DNA of 64,000 bases, taken from assembly GCF_006494815.1 (NCBI RefSeq), contig NZ_CP041091.1:3672501-3736500 (forward strand), read 5' to 3'. Numbering within the stretch: the stretch's first letter is position 1; every line of letters starts with the position of its first letter. This DNA is from Nocardioides sambongensis. GTDB lineage: Bacteria > Actinomycetota > Actinomycetes > Propionibacteriales > Nocardioidaceae. Below are positions 55,849 to 64,000 of this stretch, piece by piece. Position numbers and translations under genes: made by a program. The notes under the pieces are model-generated. The model worked only from the letters and a program-made list of their open reading frames with translations, searched no databases and was not told where the DNA came from.

Positions 55849-55877
55849 ATGATGACTACATTCATAACCGTCATCAT
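55849..55877. promoter_or_regulatory. Inverted repeat operator between rrf2 and the NmrA gene
   Basis: ATGATGAC (55849-55856) and GTCATCAT (55870-55877) are perfect 8-bp arms separated by 13 bases, in an unusually AT-rich 80-bp island. GACTAC is repeated at 55854 and 55881. Probable Rrf2 binding site. Confidence 0.6.
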
Positions 55878-55902
55878 CACGACTACAGATAGGACCTCGC
55901 TC

Positions 55903-56757
55903 ATGACCATCGCCGTCACCGGAGCCTCGGGCCAGCTCGGCCGACTCGTCGCCGACCAGCTCCTCGCCACCATCGACCCCGCCGAGGTCGTCCTGCTCAC
56001 CCGCGACCCGGCCAACCTCGCCGACTACGCCGAGCGCGGAGCCAGCGTCCGTGCCGCCGACTTCGGCCGGCCGGACGGTCTCGCCGAGGCCCTCGCCGGC
56101 GTCGAGCGGATGCTGCTGATCTCCACCGACGCCGTCGGCGCCCGCCTCGAGGGCCACCTGGCCGCGATCGACGCCGCGGCCGCCGCCGGGGTGCAGCACG
56201 TCGCCTACACCTCGGTCCCCGAGCCGACCTCCGACAACCCTGCGGCCGTGGTCCCCGACCACGCGGCCACCGAGGAGGCCCTGCGGGCCAGCGGCATGGC
56301 GTGGACCATGCTGCGCAACAACCTCTACGCCGAGATGCAGCTCGACACCGTCGCCCAGGCCGCTGCCAGCGGACAGCTGATCACCAACACCGGCGACGCC
56401 GGCGCCGCCTACGTGACCCGCGCGGACTGCGCCGCGGTCGCGGTCGGGGTGCTGACCGGCGAGGGGCACCGGGGCAAGGAGTACGACGTGACCGGCCCGG
56501 CCGCGGTGACCGCCTCCGACCTGGCCGGGCTCGCGAGCGAGCAGGCAGGTCGTGCCGTCGAAGTGGTCGTCGTCGACGACAACGTCTACGGCGATGGCCT
56601 GGTCGCGGGTGGCCTGCCGGCTGCGTGGGCGCCGATGCTGACCTCGTTCGGCGCTGCGATCCGGCTCGGCAAGCTGAGCCGGGTCACCGACGTCGTCCAG
56701 ACCGTCGGCGGCCGGGCGCCGACCTCCCTGGCCGCCCTGCTGTCCGCCGAGGCCTGA
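55903..56757 (+). CDS. NmrA-like NAD(P)-binding oxidoreductase (SDR-type)
   Basis: 284 residues from ATG 55903, chosen over in-frame upstream codons that overlap the operator. The N-terminal motif is TIAVTGASGQLGRLVADQLL, followed by VERMLLISTDAVG and AYVTRADCAAVAVGVLTGEGHRGKEYDVTGP. It resembles QorB/NmrA quinone reductases or redox sensors. Under control of the divergent Rrf2 protein, it would respond to electrophile or redox stress. No active-site Tyr-Lys pair of classical SDRs is obvious. Confidence 0.83.
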   Translation: MTIAVTGASGQLGRLVADQLLATIDPAEVVLLTRDPANLADYAERGASVRAADFGRPDGLAEALAGVERMLLISTDAVGARLEGHLAAIDAAAAAGVQHVAYTSVPEPTSDNPAAVVPDHAATEEALRASGMAWTMLRNNLYAEMQLDTVAQAAASGQLITNTGDAGAAYVTRADCAAVAVGVLTGEGHRGKEYDVTGPAAVTASDLAGLASEQAGRAVEVVVVDDNVYGDGLVAGGLPAAWAPMLTSFGAAIRLGKLSRVTDVVQTVGGRAPTSLAALLSAEA

Positions 56758-56783
56758 GGCGCGGGTCGAGGCCCGGAGGCACG

Positions 56784-57563
56784 TCAGTCGGTGCCGGCAT
56801 CGACGACGTCGACCACGAGGCGTGCGGGTGCGGTGAGGGCGAACACCCGGAACCGGGCCGGGTCGCCGTCGATGCCGGCGAGCACCTGCGTGTCGCCCTC
56901 GAAGGTGCCGGCCACGTAGACCTCGGCGACGCCGCCGGGCACGGACGCGAGGCGTCGGGGTCCGTCGTAGTACCCGGGAGCCGGCCAGGTGGTGCCGGAG
57001 GCGTGGATGTCCACCACCGTGGCGCCACGGAGAGCGACGACGTCGCCGCTCCCCTCGAGTGTGGCCGTGCCGACCTCGTCGACCGCCCAGCCGGGGGTGC
57101 CCGTGCCGGAGAACTCCAGCACCACCCGGTCGAAGCGGGCGTGGTCGACCACCCGGACGTCGGTGAGCACGAGTCGCCCGCTGCCCGTGCCGGCTCCGGT
57201 CTGCGCTCCACTCTCCGCGGGGAAGGGGGGAGGGCGGTGGGCAGGGCGATCGTCGGCGGGCTCGGTCGGCATCGCGGTGGACTCGCTGGACTCAGTGGAC
57301 TCAGTGGCCGCGATGGTCCCCGGCGTCGCGCTGTCGATGGCCGTGCTGGTGTCGTCCGTGCCGCCGGCTGCGTCCGTGCCGCCGCAGGCGGTCAGAGCCG
57401 TGGCGGTGAGGCACGCCAGCAGGGTGGTCGCGAGGCACCGTGACCCGAGCCCGGGCAACGCTCGGCGATCGGTCGGGCGATCGGTCGGGTGATCGGTCGG
57501 GTGATCGGTCGGGTGATCTCGGCCACCGCGTGGATCGGTCCTGGCGATTCTCCTGCTGCCCAT
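56784..57563 (-). CDS. AMIN-like domain lipoprotein
   Basis: 259 residues as read from ATG 57563. The lipobox LTAC (about residue 60) follows a hydrophobic stretch, then a Ser/Thr/Pro-rich linker and a C-terminal domain with DHARFDRVVLEFSGTGTPGW, PGYYDGPRRL and RVFALTAPARLVVDVVD, typical of the actinobacterial AMIN-like family. The N-terminal DHPT repeats come from a 12-bp tandem repeat; a TTG at 57458 just past it would give a clean signal peptide and may be the real start. It probably acts at the envelope. Confidence 0.7.
   Translation of the reverse strand: MGSRRIARTDPRGGRDHPTDHPTDHPTDRPTDRRALPGLGSRCLATTLLACLTATALTACGGTDAAGGTDDTSTAIDSATPGTIAATESTESSESTAMPTEPADDRPAHRPPPFPAESGAQTGAGTGSGRLVLTDVRVVDHARFDRVVLEFSGTGTPGWAVDEVGTATLEGSGDVVALRGATVVDIHASGTTWPAPGYYDGPRRLASVPGGVAEVYVAGTFEGDTQVLAGIDGDPARFRVFALTAPARLVVDVVDAGTD
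57467..57518. repeat. 12-bp tandem repeat at the lipoprotein 5' end
   Basis: Four copies of GATCGGTCGGG(T/C) plus a GATC remnant. Read on the minus strand it adds a DHPT tetrapeptide repeat before the signal peptide of the AMIN-like lipoprotein. The whole-codon unit length allows slippage without frameshift. Confidence 0.85.
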
Positions 57564-57608
57564 ACCCGCACGACGCCCGACGGAGGCCGTCGGTTGACCT
57601 GGTCGGGA

Positions 57609-57851
57609 TCACCGGTCCTCGCCCCAGTTGGCCACGATCACGGCGACCGGCGGGATCACCGCAGCGACGACCGACATGGCCACGGCCGCCGGCGGAGACC
57701 ACAGCCGGACCAGGATCCAGGCGAACAGGATCAGCGCCAGGCAGGTGCCCATCAGGGCGAAGTACCACCGCTGCCGCCGGCGCAGGCGCTCGCCCTGCGA
57801 CCGGCGTACCTGGCTGATGGTGAAACGTTGGCGTCGCCTCATCGTCGTCAC
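57609..57851 (-). CDS. DUF3099 membrane protein
   Basis: 80 residues. A highly basic N-terminus (MRRRQRFTISQVRRSQGERLRRRQ) is followed by two membrane segments (WYFALMGTCLALILFAWILV and VAMSVVAAVIPPVAVIVAN) and a WGEDR tail. This matches the DUF3099 family of small actinobacterial membrane proteins, of unknown function. It is divergent from nothing obvious; a 45-bp gap separates it from the AMIN-like gene start upstream. Confidence 0.8.
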   Translation of the reverse strand: MTTMRRRQRFTISQVRRSQGERLRRRQRWYFALMGTCLALILFAWILVRLWSPPAAVAMSVVAAVIPPVAVIVANWGEDR

Positions 57852-57935
57852 CTACCCGACACCCGTACCGCGACCGCGCACGACATGCTCCCAGCATGCG
57901 CCGGGGGCGGTGATCGATCGGCGGCGCCGGTGCGG

Positions 57936-58424
57936 CTACTCCGGGATCGGCGGGCCGACGACCTCCAGCCCGTAGCGCGGCCCGATCTCCACCCACCGCG
58001 GGACCTCCACCTCCGGGGCCAGCGCGTCCGGACCGGGAAGGCGGTGCTCGGCGGCGGGGGCACCCACCTCGTCGTAGAGGTGGAGCAGGCCGGCCGGGGC
58101 GGTGAGCGCCAGCAGCCGGGCGGGCCGGTCCCCGCGGATCCGGAACGCGTGGGGGAGCCCCTGCGGGAGGTGGATGAAGCAGCCCTCGTAGAGCTCGAAG
58201 GTCTGTTCGTCGGCCCGGTAGGAGAGCCGGCCCTCCAACACGTAGAACGCCTCGGCCTCGCGGGTGTGCCGGTGCAGCGGCGTGGCCACGCCGGGCGGCT
58301 GCGTGACCAGCGCGACGCCGAGGCGCGAGCTCTGGCCCGGCTCGAGGAGGTGCTCGAACAGCGACTGCATCGCCCAGGTCGCCCGCCCGGCGCCAGGCTC
58401 GTGGACCACCAGCTGCTCGTCCAT
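57936..58424 (-). CDS. Cupin-domain protein
   Basis: 162 residues. Two cupin motifs are visible: TPLHRHTREAEAFYVLEGRLSY (His, His, Glu metal ligands) and FIHLPQGLPHAFRI (His). It is a single-domain cupin, probably metal-binding, possibly an isomerase, dioxygenase or quercetinase-like enzyme. It is divergent from a TetR regulator, which likely controls it. Confidence 0.83.
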   Translation of the reverse strand: MDEQLVVHEPGAGRATWAMQSLFEHLLEPGQSSRLGVALVTQPPGVATPLHRHTREAEAFYVLEGRLSYRADEQTFELYEGCFIHLPQGLPHAFRIRGDRPARLLALTAPAGLLHLYDEVGAPAAEHRLPGPDALAPEVEVPRWVEIGPRYGLEVVGPPIPE

Positions 58425-58446
58425 GGCGCGCCGCCCTCATATTCGA

Positions 58447-58461
58447 CCGAAACCACTTCGG
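58447..58461. promoter_or_regulatory. Inverted repeat between the cupin and TetR genes
   Basis: CCGAA, 5 nt, TTCGG: perfect 5-bp arms in the 55-bp divergent promoter. Probable binding site for the adjacent TetR protein. Confidence 0.45.
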
Positions 58462-58479
58462 ACCAATACAGTAGGCTCC

Positions 58480-59208
58480 ATGGCGGAGCCGGTCAAGCGT
58501 CGACGGACCTACGATGCGTCGCGACGCCGCGCGGCTGCCGAGCGCACCCGGTCGGCGATCCTGGAAGCCGCGCAGGAGCTCTTCGCCGAAGGCGGTTATG
58601 CGGCGACCTCGGTCCGGGCGGTGGCCGATCGGGCGCAGGTCTCCGTCGACACGGTCTATGCCACGGTCGGCCGCAAACCGCAGCTGCTCCTCGCCGTCCA
58701 CGACATGGTCCTCGCCGAAGGTCCGGTCCCGGTCGCCGCCGAGCAACGCGACTACGTCCGCGCGGTGCGGGCGGCGCCCACGGCCGCGGCCAAGCTGCGC
58801 ACCTACGCCGCGGCGATGGGTCGCCTGCTCCCGCACACCGTGCCGATCATGTCGGCGTTGCGCGAGGCCGGGGCCGCCGACCCCGCCTGCGCCGAGCAGC
58901 ATCGACTGATCTCGGAACGCCGGGCCGCCAACATGCGGCTGCTCGCCGCCGACCTGCGCGAGACCGGAGAGCTCCGCGCCGACCTCACCGACGCCGCCGT
59001 CGCCGACCTGATCTGGTCCCTCAACAGCCCGGAGTGGTTCACCCTGATCACGTCCAGGGGCCACTCGCCGGCCGAGTACGGCGACCTTCTCGCCGACGTG
59101 CTGTGCCGAACGCTGCTGGCCGCCGTGGAGCCGGTCGCGCCGACACCGGCGTCCCCGGCGAGACCGGCTCCCCCGGCGAGACCGCCGTCGCGGGACGCGT
59201 CGGTCTGA
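58480..59208 (+). CDS. TetR/AcrR-family transcriptional regulator
   Basis: 242 residues from ATG 58480. The N-terminal helix-turn-helix is AILEAAQELFAEGGYAATSVRAVADRAQVSVDTVYATVGRKPQLL. The C-terminal ligand-binding part is helical, ending in a Pro/Ala-rich tail (PTPASPARPAPPARPPSRD). It is divergent from the cupin gene and likely represses it and itself. Confidence 0.88.
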   Translation: MAEPVKRRRTYDASRRRAAAERTRSAILEAAQELFAEGGYAATSVRAVADRAQVSVDTVYATVGRKPQLLLAVHDMVLAEGPVPVAAEQRDYVRAVRAAPTAAAKLRTYAAAMGRLLPHTVPIMSALREAGAADPACAEQHRLISERRAANMRLLAADLRETGELRADLTDAAVADLIWSLNSPEWFTLITSRGHSPAEYGDLLADVLCRTLLAAVEPVAPTPASPARPAPPARPPSRDASV

Positions 59209-59220
59209 CACGATCACCGC

Positions 59221-60300
59221 ATGCGGCGGTGGACACCTCTCGGGTTGTTGGGCGCGCTCCTGCCCGCCCTGCTCGGCTGTGGTGCCGACCAAGCCGGCGC
59301 TCGGGTCGAGCCGGGCGAGCCCGTGGCGACCGCGGGTGAGGTCCGGTTCTCGTTGCCGACGCCGCACCGGGTGGTGGTGGAGCGTCGTACGGCCGACGGG
59401 TGGGGGAGCCCGGAGGTGGTGTTCGAGGACCCCGGCCGTGAATGCGGCAGCATCGACGCCGTCGCCGCAGGCTCCGCGGTCGCGGCCACCATCGGCTGCG
59501 ACGAGCACTTCGCAGCCGACCAGGTGCCGACCGAGAGCGTGGCGCTGATCAGCGCCGACACGGAGTCGTGGACACACCGTGACCTGGCGGGGGAGGCCTC
59601 CGGGACCCCCGGTCTCGCACCCCAGGGCGGTCATGCGGTCTGGGTCCAGGGCGAGGACCTGGTGACCTGGGACGCCGGGTCGTTCGGCACCGCCCCCGCC
59701 CCGGACCGGGCGGCACAAGTCGTCACCGTGGACGACGGTGGCACGGTCCTGGGACTCGGCGTCGGGATCTCCGCCGGCCGGTGCGCGGTGCAGGTCCGGG
59801 CCGCCGGCGCGACGGCCACGCAGGACGTGGTGCCCGTCGCCGCGGCCGCCGCGCTGCCGTGCGCGGAGGTCGAGCTGGCCCTGGTCGGGCCCGCGGAGGT
59901 CCGCGGTGAGGTGTCGGGTCGGCCCGGCACGGGGTTCGTCGTACGTGGTGATGACGGTGGGTGGTCCCTCGCCTCGCCACCCCCGCTCGCCGCACCGGGG
60001 CTGGAGGTCTACTCCGACGACGCCTCCGTGGCGGTGTGGAACCAGGTCGCCGGGAACACCCGGGGTGACCTCGTCGCGGTCGGCTCGCCGGATCGCCAGC
60101 ACGTCACCGCGCAGCGCTACGACCCCCAGCGGCAGCGCTGGACGCCGGCACGGGTCGTGTACGTCGCCGACGGCCCCACCTGTCGGCGCAGCGTCGGCGA
60201 CTCCGGGGTGCTGCAGGGGGCGAGGTTCCGGCTGCGTCTGGTGTGTGACGGCACGCCGGTCGTCCTGCGCAGCGGCACCGGCGCGACCTGGCGGACGTAG
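59221..60300 (+). CDS. Hypothetical lipoprotein with beta-propeller-like sequence
   Basis: 359 residues with a signal peptide and lipobox LLGC at about residue 20 (GLLGALLPALLGCGADQ). The mature part is beta-rich, with repeated short strands (HAVWVQGEDLVTWDAGSFG, DDASVAVWNQVAGNTRGDLVAVG), suggesting a propeller-like fold. I do not recognise a named family. Four Cys residues in the mature part beyond the lipobox could form disulfides. It is 12 bases after the TetR gene. Confidence 0.6.
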   Translation: MRRWTPLGLLGALLPALLGCGADQAGARVEPGEPVATAGEVRFSLPTPHRVVVERRTADGWGSPEVVFEDPGRECGSIDAVAAGSAVAATIGCDEHFAADQVPTESVALISADTESWTHRDLAGEASGTPGLAPQGGHAVWVQGEDLVTWDAGSFGTAPAPDRAAQVVTVDDGGTVLGLGVGISAGRCAVQVRAAGATATQDVVPVAAAAALPCAEVELALVGPAEVRGEVSGRPGTGFVVRGDDGGWSLASPPPLAAPGLEVYSDDASVAVWNQVAGNTRGDLVAVGSPDRQHVTAQRYDPQRQRWTPARVVYVADGPTCRRSVGDSGVLQGARFRLRLVCDGTPVVLRSGTGATWRT

Positions 60301-60336
60301 GCGCGAGCGCCGGAGTCGACGCGGGCGGGCGTCCGC

Positions 60337-61557
60337 TCACCCGATCCGCGGCTCCTGCCGGACCGGCACCAATGGCACCGCCAGCAGCGGCAGCAACGCA
60401 GCCACCGCGAACCCCCACCCGTAGCCGAGGTGGGTGATCAGCAGGCCAGCGACCGGCGGGACCAGGGCGGCCACCAGGTACTGCGAGGTGTTCTGGATGC
60501 CGAGCGCCCGTCCGGACCAGAACGGCCCGGCGCGCTCGGCGACCGCGGCGTAGGCCAGGCCGTTGTCGGCGACGGTCACCGCGGAGGCGACGACGAGCAG
60601 CACCACCGCGACCACGGTGACCACGGGGCCGGAGAGGCCGGCGGTGATGCCGAGCAGCAGCATGGTGCCGGCGGCCGCCCAGGCGATCCACCGCATCGGC
60701 CGCAACCGGCTCCGTACGACGTCGGAGAGCTGCCCGGCGCCGATCCGGCCGAGGGCGCCGATGAGCTGGGTCGCGGCGACCACGCCGCCGGCGGCGCCGG
60801 CCGCCCAGCCGAGGTCGTCGACGAGCCAGGTGAGGCCGTAGGTCCACACCACGAACTGGGGGACCACGAGCATCGCGGAGGTGCCGTGGATCCGGGAGAG
60901 GTAGCGGTCGGAGCGGTAGGGGTTCGGGCGTGCGGCGGCGTCGGTGGCCGGTGGGCGCGGCGGGTCGATGAGGACCACCGCGACCAGCACCAGCGCGGCC
61001 GCGGCCAGCGCCGTGGGCACCACGATCGCGGCGTGGACGCCGTACTGCTCGGCAAGGACGGCCATGGTCAACGCGCCGACGCCGACACCGAGGGGTTGGG
61101 CGCACTGGCGGATGCCCATCGCCAGGCCACGGCGGTCGGGCGGGAACCAGCCGACGACGACTCGGCCGGAGGCGGCGTTGGTGGCGCCGGAGGCCGCCCC
61201 CGCCACGAACAGCGCGGCGGCCATCGCGGCCACGCCGCCGACCAGGGTGGCCGCGAGCCCGGCGAGGCTGACGGCGAACAGCCCGGTCACCATGGCGAAC
61301 CGCTCACCGCGCCGGTCGACGACGAGGCCCCAGGCGACCAAGGTGCACATCAGGCCGGCCATCGGGGCGGCGGCGACGGTGCCCGCCTCGGCGAGGGACA
61401 TGCCGGCCTCGCGGTGCAGCGTGGGGATGAGGAAGGCGGGACCGTGCACCATCGTGGCCGAGGAGGCCTGGGCCGCCGTACTGACGGCCAGCATCGACCA
61501 TCGGCGACCCGCACCCAACTGACCCCGGGCCGGGCGGGTGTCGACGGGCGGGGACAT
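60337..61557 (-). CDS. Major facilitator superfamily transporter
   Basis: 406 residues with 12 predicted membrane segments. The loop 2-3 motif is VVDRRGERFAMVTG, and VVVGWFPPDRRGLAMGIRQCAQPLG is typical of MFS sub-families that include OFA-like and YfcJ-type carriers. Substrate unknown. A CGAGATCTCG palindrome lies 38 bases upstream of the start on its strand and may be an operator. Confidence 0.8.
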   Translation of the reverse strand: MSPPVDTRPARGQLGAGRRWSMLAVSTAAQASSATMVHGPAFLIPTLHREAGMSLAEAGTVAAAPMAGLMCTLVAWGLVVDRRGERFAMVTGLFAVSLAGLAATLVGGVAAMAAALFVAGAASGATNAASGRVVVGWFPPDRRGLAMGIRQCAQPLGVGVGALTMAVLAEQYGVHAAIVVPTALAAAALVLVAVVLIDPPRPPATDAAARPNPYRSDRYLSRIHGTSAMLVVPQFVVWTYGLTWLVDDLGWAAGAAGGVVAATQLIGALGRIGAGQLSDVVRSRLRPMRWIAWAAAGTMLLLGITAGLSGPVVTVVAVVLLVVASAVTVADNGLAYAAVAERAGPFWSGRALGIQNTSQYLVAALVPPVAGLLITHLGYGWGFAVAALLPLLAVPLVPVRQEPRIG

Positions 61558-61595
61558 GTCCCCAGGCTAGGACGTGGCGTCCCGATTGGTGAGAT

Positions 61596-61605
61596 CGAGA
61601 TCTCG
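61596..61605. promoter_or_regulatory. Palindrome upstream of the MFS gene
   Basis: CGAGATCTCG, a perfect 10-bp palindrome 38 bases before the MFS start codon. Candidate operator; unidentified regulator. Confidence 0.3.
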
Positions 61606-61637
61606 GAATGTGGATGCAGGTGGGGGACTTATCGGCC

Positions 61638-61685
61638 GAAACCCGCACGACACGCCGGTGCGCCTCGGCGTGTCGCGCGGGTTTC
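61638..61685. terminator. 20-bp hairpin downstream of the GH65 gene
   Basis: GAAACCCGC arm: a 20-bp stem with one mismatch around an 8-nt loop. A further GAAACCCGCA half-copy follows at 61700. It begins 26 bases after the GH65 stop on the minus strand. Confidence 0.72.
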
Positions 61686-61710
61686 CCCGGTCAGCCGGTG
61701 AAACCCGCAC

Positions 61711-64000
61711 TCACTCCCCGGACGGCACGATCGCCGAGATCACCGTGCCATCGGAGCGCTGCGTCCCCTTCGGGTGCGGCGGCTCGCCGTTCAGCCGCGG
61801 ACCCTGGTGGGTCAGCGGCACCGTCACCATCCCGCCGTCGCTGGAGTCCGCGTCACGCTGCACGGTCACCGCCCTGCCGCGGACGTCGAAGGTCACCGGG
61901 CCGGTGCCCTCCTCGATGCACAGCTCGAGCTCGTCGGCACGCACGGTGACCCGGACCCGGGTGCCGTGCAGGGTGATCCGGTAGACCAGCGCGTCCCAGG
62001 AGGTGGGCAGCCGCGGGTCGATCTTCCACTGCGACCCGCCGTGCGCTGAGCCGATGTCACGGAAGCCGCCGAAGCCGCAGACCAGCGCCGACCAGACGCC
62101 GCCGGTGGAGGCGACGTGCACGCCGTCGGCGGTGTTGGAGTGCCGGTCGTCGAGGTCGACGAAGAGCGAGGAGAGGAAGTAGCGCAGCGCCAGGTCGTGG
62201 TAGCCGACCTCGGCCGCGATGATCGACTGCACCACGGCCGACAGCGTCGAGTCGCCGGTGGTGATCGGGTCGTAGTAGTCGAAGTCGGCCTTCTTCTGCT
62301 CCGGCGTGAACTCCTCCCCCTGCAGGAAGAGCGCCAGCACCACGTCGGCCTGCTTGAGCACCTGGAACCGGTAGATCACCAGCGGGTGGTAGTGCAGCAG
62401 CAGCGGCCGCTTCTCCAGCGGCGTGTTCTCCAGGTCCCACATCTCCCGCTCCAGGAAGTGCATGTCCTGGGGGTGGATGCCGAGGTGCTCCTCGAAGGGG
62501 ATCGCCATCGCCCGGGCGCAGTCGGCCCACTCGGCGACCTCGTCCTCCCGCACTCCCGTACGACGCACCAGCTGCGCGTGCGCCTCCGGGTCGTTCGCGG
62601 CCAGGTCCTCGACCGCGCGGGCCGCGCGACGGAGGTTGAAGCGCGCGAGCACGTTCGTGTAGAGGTTGTCGTTCACCACGGTCGTGTACTCGTCCGGACC
62701 GGTGACACCGTGGATGTGGAAGGTGCGCCGGGACTCGTCGCGCCAGAAGCCCAGGTCGGCCCAGAGCCGGGCGGTCTCGACGAGGATGTCGATCGCCTCC
62801 CGGTGCAGGAAGTCCTGGTCGCCGGTGGCGCCGACGTACTGGCTCAGGGCGTAGGCGATGTCGGCGTCGATGTGATACTGCGCGGTGCCCGCCGCGTAGT
62901 AGGCCGAGGCCTCCTGACCGTTGATGGTGCGCCACGGGAAGAGCGCGCCCTTCTGGGCCAGCTCCCGTGCTCGCCGCCGCGCGGAGTCCAGCAGGGTGTA
63001 GCGGAAGCGCAGCGCGTTCCGGGCGGCCCACGGCATCGTGTAGGTGAGGAACGGCATCACGTAGACCTCGGTGTCCCAGAAGTAGTGACCGCCGTAGCCC
63101 GAGCCGCTCACCCCCTTCGCCGCGATGCCCAGCGACTCGGCGCGGGCCGAGGCCTGCAGGATCGAGAAGAGGTTCCAGCGGATCGCCTGCTGCAGCGCCG
63201 GCTGGCCGTGCACCTCGACGTCGCTGCGCGACCAGAAGGTGTCCAGCCAGGCGCGCTGGTCGGCGAACTGCTGCTCCAGACCCTGCTCGTGGGTGCGGTC
63301 CAGGGTCCGCTCGCAGCGGTCGAGCAGCTCGCGCGGCGGCACCGACTCCGCGGTGTGGAAGGCCACGGTCTTGGTCAGCGTGATCGGTACGCCGGGCTCC
63401 GCGGCGACCCGGTAGATCACCTTCGCCATGTCCGCCTCGGACTCCACCCGGGAGGAGAACGGGACGCCGGCCTCCAGGTGGTGGTCGGCGACCACGCCGA
63501 GGCTCATCCGGGACTCCGCGGTCCGGTAGGCCAGGCAGAGTCGTCCGGTCTCCGGGTTCGCGTGGTCGAACGCCGGCTCGAGCACCCGCCGCTGGAACGT
63601 CTCCGCCTTGCGCGGGTCGCCGCCGTCGGCCACCTTGCGATCCACCGACTGGTCGGCGAACTCGTGCCAGACGTCCTGCCGGTTCAGCAGCTGCGAGGAG
63701 AGGGCGACCGAGGCCCGCTGGTCCAGCAGGGTCACCTCGAACGTCATCACGCACAGGTGGCGCTGCCCCAGCGGCACCATCCGCCGCGACCGGACCCGGA
63801 CCTTCTTGCCGGCCGGCGTGCGCCAGATCAGGTCCCGCACCAGCACGCCCTCCCGCACGTCCAGGCTCCGCTCGTACTCGAGCAGGTCCGCGACCGAGAG
63901 GTGCAGCGGCTCGTCGTCGACGTAGAGACGGATCACCTTGGGGTCCGGCACGTTGACGATGGTCTGGCCCACCCGCGCGAACCCGTAGGCCTCCTCGGCG
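61711..64000 (-). CDS. GH65 family glycoside phosphorylase/hydrolase, N-terminus cut off
   Basis: 763 residues are visible; the gene continues past the right edge because EEAYGFARVGQTIVNVPD precedes the first in-frame GTG. Conserved GH65 parts are YFWDTEVYVMPFLTYTMP, FPWRTINGQEASAY, the general acid Glu in GVTGPDEYTTVVNDNLYTN, and phosphate-site-like residues in ASTGGVWSALVCGFGG. Candidates are maltose, trehalose or kojibiose phosphorylase; the substrate is not fixed by what is visible. The usual partner, a beta-phosphoglucomutase, would lie outside the window. Confidence 0.88.
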   Translation of the reverse strand, partial: AEEAYGFARVGQTIVNVPDPKVIRLYVDDEPLHLSVADLLEYERSLDVREGVLVRDLIWRTPAGKKVRVRSRRMVPLGQRHLCVMTFEVTLLDQRASVALSSQLLNRQDVWHEFADQSVDRKVADGGDPRKAETFQRRVLEPAFDHANPETGRLCLAYRTAESRMSLGVVADHHLEAGVPFSSRVESEADMAKVIYRVAAEPGVPITLTKTVAFHTAESVPPRELLDRCERTLDRTHEQGLEQQFADQRAWLDTFWSRSDVEVHGQPALQQAIRWNLFSILQASARAESLGIAAKGVSGSGYGGHYFWDTEVYVMPFLTYTMPWAARNALRFRYTLLDSARRRARELAQKGALFPWRTINGQEASAYYAAGTAQYHIDADIAYALSQYVGATGDQDFLHREAIDILVETARLWADLGFWRDESRRTFHIHGVTGPDEYTTVVNDNLYTNVLARFNLRRAARAVEDLAANDPEAHAQLVRRTGVREDEVAEWADCARAMAIPFEEHLGIHPQDMHFLEREMWDLENTPLEKRPLLLHYHPLVIYRFQVLKQADVVLALFLQGEEFTPEQKKADFDYYDPITTGDSTLSAVVQSIIAAEVGYHDLALRYFLSSLFVDLDDRHSNTADGVHVASTGGVWSALVCGFGGFRDIGSAHGGSQWKIDPRLPTSWDALVYRITLHGTRVRVTVRADELELCIEEGTGPVTFDVRGRAVTVQRDADSSDGGMVTVPLTHQGPRLNGEPPHPKGTQRSDGTVISAIVPSGE

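Overview
The window is very GC-rich, tightly packed with co-directional operons, and uses many GTG starts. It carries typical actinomycete genes: a KstR-type operator next to an LLM/F420 oxidoreductase, ECF42 with a DGPF protein, a HelD-like RNA polymerase motor, NnaR, DUF3099, DUF3558 and an IdeR/DtxR box. This points to an actinomycete. Gene content resembles Nocardioides or another Nocardioidaceae member, but that genus-level guess is inference. I saw no rRNA, tRNA, CRISPR array, prophage or conventional insertion sequence.

Layout: (1) 1-3114, end of a TrkA-C/RCK protein, a crotonase, an LLM oxidoreductase behind a perfect KstR-type operator, a VOC protein, and the start of a DoxX-YciI-ECF42 operon that runs to 4770 and carries its own ECF42-type promoter. 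(2) 4902-7508, a HelD-like motor and a small LuxR-type HTH protein. (3) 7723-12969, an island of ECF sigma factor, unknown protein, cytosolic subtilase and TPR-CHAT caspase-like protease. (4) 13041-18015, a PhzE-like chorismate-utilising enzyme, a DUF559/AbiEi-type gene, then pabA and pabB. (5) 17999-25418, ferredoxin reductase, DUF3558 lipoprotein, two-component system, fructosamine kinase family protein, holin-X family membrane protein, NhaA and a pyridoxamine-phosphate-oxidase-fold protein. (6) 25567-29732, acetate genes acs, actP and a DUF485 protein. (7) 30621-38463, an IdeR-box-controlled hydroxamate siderophore operon. (8) 38592-51561, nitrate assimilation: narK, gdhA, nasA, an inserted DUF559-type gene, NAD(P)H reductase, nirB, nirD, nnaR and sirB. 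(9) 51563-55383, a CdaR/PucR-type regulator, GntP permease and glycerate kinase. (10) 55356-64000, Rrf2/NmrA pair, lipoproteins, DUF3099 protein, cupin/TetR pair, MFS transporter and a GH65 phosphorylase that runs off the end.

Three things stand out. First, two DUF559-type putative nuclease genes, both splitting otherwise functional gene clusters, are each bracketed by a matched pair of long palindromes. The two pairs have different sequences, and one family has a third solo copy. This looks like a palindrome-associated nuclease cassette. Second, the sigma/subtilase/CHAT island looks like a regulated intracellular protease-cascade system. Third, a three-part motif (GTGAGG, GTGAGG, GTTGAC with fixed spacing) precedes narK, nasA and the reductase-nirB operon, and NnaR is encoded in the same cluster.

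Seven genes (LuxR-type HTH, phzE-like, pabA, pabB, nirB, sirB, glycerate kinase) are each broken by an apparent single missing base, each located at or near a short G or C run. All seven have the same sign, so I read them as probable sequence or assembly errors rather than seven pseudogenes.
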